Program-made: the position numbers and the translations under genes
Assembly: GCA_944322725.1 (NCBI GenBank)
Contig: CALUPU010000011.1
Span: forward strand, 1-54,095
Source: Candidatus Gastranaerophilales bacterium
GTDB taxonomy: Bacteria; Cyanobacteriota; Vampirovibrionia; Gastranaerophilales; Gastranaerophilaceae
Direction: 5' to 3'
DNA length: 54,095 bases
Shown here: positions 7,916 through 14,353 of the stretch, piece after piece
Position numbering within the stretch: position 1 is the first letter of the stretch
Layout: the number at the start of each line of letters is the position of its first letter
The notes under the pieces: model-generated
What the model was told of the DNA's origin: nothing
What the model saw: only the letters and a program-made list of their open reading frames with translations
The model's database searches: none

Positions 7916-8038
7916 TTATAGGGAAACGGTTAAGTTCCGCATAAACCTAACCGTTCTGTCACCCTTAAAGCAACATAAAAAGAAATCTAAAACGAGCCTA
8001 ACGCCTAAAAGGGCTCGTTTTATTATGTCCCTTTTCAT
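7916..8038 (-). CDS. Candidate 40-residue hydrophobic peptide with hidden ribosome site
   Basis: A 40-codon frame starts at ATG 8038 and ends at TAA 7916. GGAGG (8050-8046 on the minus strand) lies 7 bases before the ATG, an ideal Shine-Dalgarno spacing. The peptide is basic at its N-terminus (MKRDIIKR), hydrophobic over residues 9-24 (LLGVRLVLDFFLCCF) and basic again at the end. Its ribosome site is in a predicted stem (8043-8050 pairing with 8088-8095), and the whole frame is covered by an antisense candidate small RNA. This resembles a type I toxin gene. It could also be a chance frame opposite a structured RNA. Confidence 0.3.
   Translation of the reverse strand: MKRDIIKRALLGVRLVLDFFLCCFKGDRTVRFMRNLTVSL
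7918..8024 (+). ncRNA. Candidate small RNA, about 105 nt
   Basis: Downstream of a good promoter, AACGGTTA (7925-7932) pairs with TAACCGTT (7948-7955), and GGG (7921-7923) can close it with CCC (7962-7964). After a short A-rich linker, AAAACGAGCC (7989-7998) pairs with GGCTCGTTTT (8012-8021) as a terminator. I checked it by eye against SRP RNA, 6S RNA and common riboswitches and recognise none. It is fully antisense to the 40-residue frame on the minus strand. Confidence 0.45.
7989..8024. terminator. Bidirectional terminator between aroF/small RNA and leuS
   Basis: Ten-base-pair stem AAAACGAGCC/GGCTCGTTTT with a 13-base loop. The flanking A and T runs let it act on either strand: for the plus-strand small RNA and for minus-strand transcripts leaving leuS. 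Confidence 0.7.
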
Positions 8039-8042
8039 TGCT

Positions 8043-8095
8043 TAACCTCCTTTCCAGCCCTATTCTGTCAAAATAGTGTAGGCTTGCGGAGGTTA
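8043..8095 (-). promoter_or_regulatory. Hairpin sequestering a Shine-Dalgarno site downstream of leuS
   Basis: On the minus strand, TAACCTCC (8095-8088) pairs with GGAGGTTA (8050-8043). Inside sits a second stem in which AGCC-CTATT (8084 side) meets AATAG-GGCT (8056 side). GGAGG is the ribosome site of the 40-codon frame, so closing the stem would hide it. A competing 7-bp pairing, AGCCCTA/TAGGGCT (8100-8094 with 8062-8056), overlaps this stem and could give an alternative fold or a pseudoknot. Confidence 0.45.
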
Positions 8096-8114
8096 GGGCT
8101 TACCCTTTATTAAA

Positions 8115-10604
8115 TTATTTCACTACAATGTTAACCAGTCTGCCGGGCACTACGATTGTTTTTACAACTGTTTTGCCGTTGATTGCTTCTTGTATCTTGG
8201 CACTTTCCATTGCAGCTTTTTCGAGCTCTTCTTTAGAAGATTCCGAATCAACCTCAACTTTGTCTTTAACTTTGCCGTTAACCTGTACAACAAGCGTAAT
8301 TGCAGAAGTTTTTGCAAGTTTCTCTTCGTAAACGGGCCAGTCAGTTTCGTGAATAGAGCCCTTACCGCCGATTGAGTGATAGATTTCTTCTGTCAAATGC
8401 ACTGTTGTAGGCGCAAGCAGTTTTAGAAGAGTCACTAACGCAAAACTCAATACATTCTTGTCCTCATCGTTGAAGGAAGATTTCTTGCCAACATAGTCAT
8501 AAATAGCATTCACAAACTCGCGGTACTTTGAAATAACCGTATTGAACTGGAATTCGTTAGAAATATCCTGCGTAATACCTTTAATCGCAATGTGCGTGGT
8601 TCTGACAAGGTCATTGTTTTCTTTTGAAAGCACGGACACATCTTCAGGCAGTTTGTAATCCAGTATCAGGTTTTCCTGCTGGCTTGAATAAAGTCTCCAT
8701 ACTCTGTTTAAGAATTTGTAACAGCCTTCAACACCTGCGTCTGACCAGTCAAAGTCTCTTGCCGGAGGCGAGTCTGAAAGAATGAAAAGTCTTGCAGTGT
8801 CAGCACCGTAGTTTTCGAATATTTCATCAGGGTCTACTGTGTTGCCTTTGGATTTAGACATTTTGGAGCCGTCTTTGAGCACCATGCCCTGTGTCAAAAG
8901 GTTTTTGAAAGGCTCATCAAAATCAACAAGACCGAGGTCTTTCAACGCTTTTGTAAAGAACCTTGAATACAAAAGGTGCAAAATAGCGTGCTCAATACCG
9001 CCGACATACTGATCAACAGGCAGCCATTTGTTAGCAAGAGCCTTATCAAACGGTGCGTTTGCGTTTTTGGCATCTGCATATCTCAGGTAGTACCAGCTTG
9101 AGCAAATGAATGTATCCATGGTATCAGTTTCTCTTGTAGCTTTGCCGCCGCATACGGGGCAGGTGGTTTCAAGAAAAGTTTTTGATGTAAGAATGGGTGA
9201 TTTGCCCTGAACTTTAAAATCAACATCTTCAGGCAGTTTTACAGGAAGCTGGTCTTCCGGAACGGGCTGCGGACCGCATTTTTCACAATAAACTATAGGA
9301 ATCGGAGCACCCCAGTATCTCTGGCGCGAAATCAGCCAGTCGCGCAGTCTGTACTGGGTTTTGAATTCGCCGTATCCGCCGTCTACAGCTTTTTGTGTAA
9401 TAGCTTTTTTGGCTTTATCATTATCCATGCCGTTAAATTCATCCGAATTTACAAGCACACCGGGTTCAGTATACGCAGCATCCTTGCAGTCAGAGGGGTT
9501 TTCAGGATTTTCGATAACCACCTTCATAGGAAGGTTATATTTTTTTGCAAAATCGAAGTCTCTTTCATCGTGCGTAGGTACAGCCATTACAGCACCTGTA
9601 CCGTATTCAACAAGCGCGTAATCCGCAGTCCAAAGCGGAAATTCTTCGCCGTTAAACGGGTTGATAGCGTGAGTACCAAGAGGTACGCCTGTTTTAACGC
9701 GTTCCGTTGAGAGTCTTTCGATTTCTGTCATTTTGCGTGCGTTTGCACGGTAGTCTTCAACAGCTTGTTTTTGTTCAGATGTTGTGAGTTTTTCAATATC
9801 TTTATACTCGGGTGCAACAACAAGGTATGTAATGCCGTAAACCGTGTCAGGACGGGTTGTATAAACAGGTATTTCCATTCCTTCGATTTCTTTTACTTTA
9901 AATTTGAGAATAGCGCCCTGTGACTTGCCAATCCAGTTTTTTTGCATTGTTTTAACAGAATCCGGCCAGCCTTCGAGTTTGTCAATATCCTGAAGCAGCA
10001 CTTCTGCATAGTCCGTGATTTTCAAGAACCATTGAGAAAGGTATTTTTTCTCAACAACGCTGTCACATCTCCAGCATTTGCCGTCAATTACCTGCTCGTT
10101 GGCAAGAACGGTTGCACAGTTGTCACACCAGTTAACAGCAGCTTCTTTTTTGTAAGCCAGCCCTTTTTTATAAAGCTGCAAAAACAGCCACTGTGTCCAT
10201 TTGTAGTATTCGGGTTTGCAGGTAGCGACTTCTCTGTCCCAGTCGTACATAAGACCGAGTTTTTTCAGCTGCATTTTCATATAGCCGATATTTTCGTCAG
10301 TCCATTTTTCAGGGCTTTCGCCATGCTGGATTGCAGCGTTTTCTGCAGGAAGTCCGAAAGAATCCCAGCCTATCGGATGGAGCACATTGAACCCGTGCAT
10401 TTTCTTAAAACGCGCAATAACATCTGTAATTGTGTAATTGCGCACATGGCCCATATGCAGTTTGCCTGACGGGTACGGAAACATTGAAAGCGCATAGTAT
10501 TTCGGCTTTTCAGAGTCGTTGTATGTTTTTCCGAATTTATTTTCTTCCCAAACTTTTTGCCAGTTTTTTTCAATTTCCTGAGGAAAATATTGTTCTTTAA
10601 TCAC
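8115..10604 (-). CDS. leuS: Leucine--tRNA ligase
   Basis: Cytoplasmic class I aminoacyl-tRNA synthetase charging tRNA-Leu. The 829 residues are the usual bacterial length. Visible are the HIGH-type motif HMGH (residues 50-53, in YPSGKLHMGHVRNY), the CP1 editing domain with GTGAVMAVPTHDERD, a zinc-type Cys cluster (CDNCATVLANEQ...CWRCD), and KMSKS at about residue 580. The start is a GTG with AGGTGG in front. It has its own promoter in the short gap after leuA, but may also be read through from leuA, linking leucine synthesis and use. Confidence 0.97.
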   Translation of the reverse strand: MIKEQYFPQEIEKNWQKVWEENKFGKTYNDSEKPKYYALSMFPYPSGKLHMGHVRNYTITDVIARFKKMHGFNVLHPIGWDSFGLPAENAAIQHGESPEKWTDENIGYMKMQLKKLGLMYDWDREVATCKPEYYKWTQWLFLQLYKKGLAYKKEAAVNWCDNCATVLANEQVIDGKCWRCDSVVEKKYLSQWFLKITDYAEVLLQDIDKLEGWPDSVKTMQKNWIGKSQGAILKFKVKEIEGMEIPVYTTRPDTVYGITYLVVAPEYKDIEKLTTSEQKQAVEDYRANARKMTEIERLSTERVKTGVPLGTHAINPFNGEEFPLWTADYALVEYGTGAVMAVPTHDERDFDFAKKYNLPMKVVIENPENPSDCKDAAYTEPGVLVNSDEFNGMDNDKAKKAITQKAVDGGYGEFKTQYRLRDWLISRQRYWGAPIPIVYCEKCGPQPVPEDQLPVKLPEDVDFKVQGKSPILTSKTFLETTCPVCGGKATRETDTMDTFICSSWYYLRYADAKNANAPFDKALANKWLPVDQYVGGIEHAILHLLYSRFFTKALKDLGLVDFDEPFKNLLTQGMVLKDGSKMSKSKGNTVDPDEIFENYGADTARLFILSDSPPARDFDWSDAGVEGCYKFLNRVWRLYSSQQENLILDYKLPEDVSVLSKENNDLVRTTHIAIKGITQDISNEFQFNTVISKYREFVNAIYDYVGKKSSFNDEDKNVLSFALVTLLKLLAPTTVHLTEEIYHSIGGKGSIHETDWPVYEEKLAKTSAITLVVQVNGKVKDKVEVDSESSKEELEKAAMESAKIQEAINGKTVVKTIVVPGRLVNIVVK

Positions 10605-10640
10605 TTTTTATCCACCTATAACTTAGTTCTCATTAACTAG

Positions 10641-10668
10641 ATTATAGTCAAAAAACAGCACTGTGCAA
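10641..10668 (-). promoter_or_regulatory. Promoter of leuS
   Basis: On the minus strand TTGCAC (10668-10663) and TATAAT (10646-10641) are 16 bases apart in the 70-base gap between leuA and leuS. The predicted leader is about 30 bases, too short for a T-box. Confidence 0.55.
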
Positions 10669-10674
10669 AATATT

Positions 10675-12195
10675 TTAATTCATCAGATTCAAGCCGTTAA
10701 AGATTGCTTTAACATTGGCTTTTAAGGTGCTTTCGTCTTTTCCTCTGGCAAGAACCGTATTGCCTTCCAAATCCTCAAAGTGAATCACTGTCATAGCAGC
10801 AGCGCCCGAGCCAAAAATTTCACCGTCCATGGCATACTGTTCGTAATCCACCAGTTTTTGAGGAAATCCCGCCTGCTTAAGAGCGGAAAGACAGGCGTCC
10901 ACAGGCCCGTTGCCCTGTGCATTCATATCAAAAAATTCTGTCTTGTGGAAAAATTTCAGATTAAAAAGTCCTTCTGCAAGCTTTTCAAAAGCCACAAGCC
11001 TGAAATTGCCTTTGACATTGAAAACTTCATCAAAATAAATATCAATGATGTTTCTTGCCGGCAGTTCACCTGCTTTTTCGGCAGCCTCCTTAACAACAGG
11101 AGTAATTCTGACAGCCTCCTGAATTGTAATAGGATAGCCCGCGCCTCTGATGATTTCAAACACGGCTGTCTTGCCTGACTGGCTTGTGAATCCGATTTTT
11201 TCATCATCTTTTCTTCCGATAAGAGTCGGATGAATGGGTCTATATGCGCCTTTTTCCATATCTTTTGTCTTAACAGCACCGTCTTGATGTATACCGCTTC
11301 TGTGTGCAAGCGCCTCGGGACCTATAAGCGGTGCTTTTTCGGGTATAGCAACTTTTGACATATCAGAGATGACAAGTGCAAGTTCATATATATCATCAAG
11401 ATTCAAGGGTACATCCACACCGCTGTTGTGCAAGCCTACAGCGACTTCATAGATATTTGTGTTGCCTGCACGCTCTCCGAGTCCGTTTAAGCAGCACTCA
11501 AGCTGTGTTGCGCCGGCAAAATAACTCTCTATCGTTGCAGCAGTAGCCATACCAAGGTCATTGTGGCAGTGCACGGCTATCATAATCTCATCAGGCAAAG
11601 CAAGACAGACTTTCTCAACCATGTCCACAAATGTTTTTACGCGGGTGCGTTCTACGGTATTTGGCAGGTTTATTACAGCTGCACCTGCATTTACAACCTC
11701 TTTAAGCGTATCAATAACAAAATCAAGATTTTCCGTGCAATCTCCGAAATGCTCCACGGAGAACTGCACTTCACCGTTTTTTGATACCTTTGAAATACTT
11801 TCTTTAGCAAATCTCACCGCTTCTATAGCAGTCTTTCTGACCTCTTCGGGCTTTTTATTAAGAACGTATTTCATATTAAACGGACTCATAGCAATAAAAG
11901 TATGAAGCCTCGGTTTTTTACAAAATTGTATTGCCTCAACCGCGCGAGTAATATCATGTTCAACAGCACGTGCAAGACCGCTTATAACAAGGTTTTCGGG
12001 CGCAATCTGCGCAAGCCTTTTGACAGCCTCAAAATCCATATCAGACGCAGCGGGGAATCCCGCCTCAACCGCCTGCACGCCAAAATGCACGAGTTTCTCA
12101 AAGATAAATTCTTTTTCCTTTAGATTCCACGGTTTTTTAAGAGACTGATTTCCGTCACGCAAAGTTATATCATAGAAAAACGGCTGTCTTGTCAT
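10675..12195 (-). CDS. leuA: 2-isopropylmalate synthase
   Basis: First committed enzyme of leucine synthesis, condensing 2-oxoisovalerate with acetyl-CoA. The 506 residues comprise the DRE-TIM metallolyase barrel and a C-terminal LeuA allosteric dimer domain (from about residue 370). The barrel shows DITLRDGNQS near residue 10, the metal ligands HCHNDLGMA and GLGERAGNTN. The presence of the C-terminal domain argues for a true, leucine-inhibited LeuA. AGGAG precedes the ATG and a compact hairpin abuts it. leuS follows 70 bases downstream on the same strand. Confidence 0.93.
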   Translation of the reverse strand: MTRQPFFYDITLRDGNQSLKKPWNLKEKEFIFEKLVHFGVQAVEAGFPAASDMDFEAVKRLAQIAPENLVISGLARAVEHDITRAVEAIQFCKKPRLHTFIAMSPFNMKYVLNKKPEEVRKTAIEAVRFAKESISKVSKNGEVQFSVEHFGDCTENLDFVIDTLKEVVNAGAAVINLPNTVERTRVKTFVDMVEKVCLALPDEIMIAVHCHNDLGMATAATIESYFAGATQLECCLNGLGERAGNTNIYEVAVGLHNSGVDVPLNLDDIYELALVISDMSKVAIPEKAPLIGPEALAHRSGIHQDGAVKTKDMEKGAYRPIHPTLIGRKDDEKIGFTSQSGKTAVFEIIRGAGYPITIQEAVRITPVVKEAAEKAGELPARNIIDIYFDEVFNVKGNFRLVAFEKLAEGLFNLKFFHKTEFFDMNAQGNGPVDACLSALKQAGFPQKLVDYEQYAMDGEIFGSGAAAMTVIHFEDLEGNTVLARGKDESTLKANVKAIFNGLNLMN

Positions 12196-12206
12196 ACTTT
12201 CTCCTG

Positions 12207-12226
12207 CCGGCTTTCAGCAAAGCCGG
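12207..12226 (-). promoter_or_regulatory. Leader hairpin touching the leuA ribosome site
   Basis: On the minus strand CCGGCTTT and AAAGCCGG form an 8-bp stem with a 4-base loop. The stem ends one base before the AGGAG ribosome site of leuA. It is GC-rich for this DNA. It could stabilise the mRNA 5' end or hinder initiation; no T run follows, so it is not a terminator. Confidence 0.5.
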
Positions 12227-12347
12227 GTTTATTACAAATTTTTCTGGACATTTTCAGTAATTATAGCTTTTTTGTGTAAAATTCACAACAAAGTGGAATC
12301 ATGATGTTATAATAAAAATATAATTTAGATTAACTACGGAGTTTGAT

Positions 12348-12950
12348 TTGGACAGTTACAGCTTTTTAAAACCCTCGAATAAACTTGAAATAATAGTTGA
12401 TGACAGAAGTTATTTCTGCACGATTTATTACGTAGAAAATGAAAAGCTGACAGTGTTTTTCGACAGACAAACAGAACTGCCCGAAAAAGAAATTCAGGTC
12501 AATATCTACGCAGAAGACGGTATATACAGCGCAACAAGCCGTATTCTTTCGAGCAACTATCTGAATGAAACAACATTTTATATGCTCTCGTTCCCGTCTA
12601 ATATAAAGCATTCTCAAAGACGTGAATACTTAAGAGCGGATATACAAACGGATTTCGCACTTACTGTAAGTTTTGAAGGCACACAGGTGGATAAAATCAT
12701 CTCCACCACAAAAAATATTTGTGCAAAAGGTCTTGCATTTGTTGCAGACAAACAGATGAGCGCATATACAAATATAGAAGTAGAACTTTTCCTTGAAGGC
12801 AAAGTAATCCGCACCCATGCGGAACTCGTATACTCAAACCCCATCCGTGTTGACAATACGTTCAAATTTCTTACCGCAGTGACATTTACGGATATTTCAA
12901 AAGAAGAAATGAACTTTATAACCCTTCAATGTATGAAGTTTAAAGGCTAG
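12348..12950 (+). CDS. PilZ-domain protein (probable c-di-GMP receptor)
   Basis: A 200-residue cytoplasmic protein with a YcgR-like N-terminal beta domain (about 10-85) and a C-terminal PilZ domain. The c-di-GMP motif RxxxR is present as RREYLR (residues 91-96). The second motif, normally (D/N)xSxxG, reads NICAKG (123-128) with cysteine in place of serine, so binding is likely but not certain. YcgR-type proteins act as motility or pilus brakes. The start is a TTG with GGAG 6 bases before it; no in-frame ATG lies nearby. Its 3' end overlaps the convergent GNAT gene by 11 bp. Confidence 0.78.
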   Translation: MDSYSFLKPSNKLEIIVDDRSYFCTIYYVENEKLTVFFDRQTELPEKEIQVNIYAEDGIYSATSRILSSNYLNETTFYMLSFPSNIKHSQRREYLRADIQTDFALTVSFEGTQVDKIISTTKNICAKGLAFVADKQMSAYTNIEVELFLEGKVIRTHAELVYSNPIRVDNTFKFLTAVTFTDISKEEMNFITLQCMKFKG

Positions 12951-13977
12951 ATTTAGTGTAGTCAGCTGTTTTGAATGCAGGCTTTCTCGAGATTTCAGAG
13001 AAAGCTATTGCGGGTTTTGAATATCTTTCATCTTCCTGTACACGTTTATAATAGTCTTTCACAAGGACTATGCGGTTTTTTATGTTTTCAAAACCTTTTT
13101 CTTTAAGATATTTTTCTATCTTGGAGCCGTTTGTTTGATATTTTTTGTTCCTTACATAAAGATTAAAACTCTTCTTGCGTATAAGTATCTGGCTGATGGC
13201 AAAATTGATTACATCTCCGAAGTAATCATCAAACGCACTCACAAGATCTATGTTCAAAATAAAATTCTTATTATCGTCAGTTTGTATGGAAAAATATCCT
13301 TTAACCGAATGCTTGGACGAGTCTTCTATAACGTATTTGAAAAAAGAGGTTCTGTGAAGCCCGCTGCACACAATATTTTCAAACTCCTTAGGGGTTTTTG
13401 CAAGCGAATATCTAAAGTGAGGGAAAATAAGTTCATTATATATCCCTGCAGCAGCAGAAGCATCAGAGTTTTTGAAAGGTCTGAAAAACCCCTTATCAAG
13501 AGAAGGCGAAGAAAGCTTTATTTCATTCATTTTCCACAGCTGTTCGCTGGCACACACCCTAAACCCGCAGCCCTTGGAAAAAAGTTCCAAAAGTTCCTCG
13601 TGGTTTTCATCTACCTTTACTGTAAAGGTATTCGCGCCCATTGCCCCGTACTTTGCAATAGCATAACTCACAAGCTGGCGCCCTGTATCATAGCCGTTTT
13701 CGTCAAGAAAAAGCTTTGAAATTCTCCAGCTTTGAGGGTTTTTCTCCTGAGGTTTCAGTGTAACAAGCCCGCAAAGTTTGTTATCCTCAATAGCAACATA
13801 TGAATCCGAGGCAAATTTAAACCTTAACGGAAGAAAACGGTTAATCAAATTTAAAGGAAAAGGCACATAAGACTTGTAGCCGAAACCTACGTCCGCACTA
13901 CTCAGGTTTGATATCATCGAAATCATTTTTTTTAACTCCGGAATATCCCGAAAAGCCAGGTTTCTAATCTTTGCCAT
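12940..13977 (-). CDS. Two-domain GNAT-like acetyltransferase
   Basis: A 345-residue protein that looks like two GNAT folds in tandem. Residues 5-150 run from IRNLAFRDIPELKKMI to GCGFRVCASEQLWKM, the usual start and end of a GNAT domain. A second unit begins near FRPFKNSDASAAAGIYNELI and ends near KGFENIKNRIVLVKDYY. The acetyl-CoA loop (Q/R-x-x-G-x-G) is poorly kept: the first half has DTGRQLVSYAIAKYG. It may be a divergent enzyme or a binding protein. Substrate unknown. A basic C-terminal tail follows the fold. Confidence 0.55.
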   Translation of the reverse strand: MAKIRNLAFRDIPELKKMISMISNLSSADVGFGYKSYVPFPLNLINRFLPLRFKFASDSYVAIEDNKLCGLVTLKPQEKNPQSWRISKLFLDENGYDTGRQLVSYAIAKYGAMGANTFTVKVDENHEELLELFSKGCGFRVCASEQLWKMNEIKLSSPSLDKGFFRPFKNSDASAAAGIYNELIFPHFRYSLAKTPKEFENIVCSGLHRTSFFKYVIEDSSKHSVKGYFSIQTDDNKNFILNIDLVSAFDDYFGDVINFAISQILIRKKSFNLYVRNKKYQTNGSKIEKYLKEKGFENIKNRIVLVKDYYKRVQEDERYSKPAIAFSEISRKPAFKTADYTKSSL

Positions 13978-14036
13978 ACTCTATCCGATAAATCTGTCCT
14001 TATGTCATTGATTTTATTTTATCATTTTTTACACAA

Positions 14037-14065
14037 GTTACAAAGCAAAAATTACATGCTACAAT
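14037..14065 (+). promoter_or_regulatory. Promoter of the PC4-like gene and priA
   Basis: GTTACA (14037-14042) and TACAAT (14060-14065) are 17 bases apart. The predicted leader of about 25 bases holds the AGAGGAGAG ribosome site of the first gene. Confidence 0.45.
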
Positions 14066-14096
14066 TATTTTTGAAAACAAACAGAGGAGAGAAAAT

Positions 14097-14339
14097 ATGG
14101 CAGCAGAACCAAAATTAATCGCAACAATACCAAGAAGCGCAACAGAACAGTTACAAATATCTATCAACGAATATAAAGGCAAAAGCTATCTCGATTTAAG
14201 AATATATTACACAACAGATGACGGAATCAACTGGCTTCCGACCAAAAAAGGCGTTACTGTGTCTCCCGATAATCTGGAACTTTTAAAAGATGCTGTTGAC
14301 GAAGCTATGAAAGAATTAATGACTATTGAGGAAGAATAA
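14097..14339 (+). CDS. PC4/YdbC-like single-stranded DNA-binding protein
   Basis: An 80-residue protein matching the transcriptional coactivator p15 (PC4) / YdbC fold. Four predicted beta strands span residues 6-45, including SYLDLRIYYTTDDG, then the conserved PTKKGVTVSPDNL turn and a C-terminal helix (DAVDEAMKELM). Bacterial homologues are dimeric ssDNA-binding proteins. The gene lies 14 bases before priA and shares its promoter, which suggests a role with ssDNA at restarted forks. This link is inference. A strong Shine-Dalgarno sequence precedes the ATG. Confidence 0.75.
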   Translation: MAAEPKLIATIPRSATEQLQISINEYKGKSYLDLRIYYTTDDGINWLPTKKGVTVSPDNLELLKDAVDEAMKELMTIEEE

Positions 14340-14353
14340 TAATTTTCTTTGAT

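Noticed and set aside
7918-8100. SRP (4.5S) RNA or 6S RNA
   Set aside because: GGAAAGGAGG on the minus strand looks a little like the SRP RNA tip, but the conserved AGCAG side of the internal loop is missing. The candidate is also too short and too unlike 6S RNA.
9942-10469. 175-codon plus-strand frame inside leuS
   Set aside because: It lies wholly antisense to conserved leuS motifs, is rich in Phe/Cys/His as expected from the reverse strand, and has no ribosome site.
12196-12347. T-box or leader-peptide attenuator for leuA
   Set aside because: No T-box sequence, no leucine-rich leader frame, and the hairpin lacks a T run.
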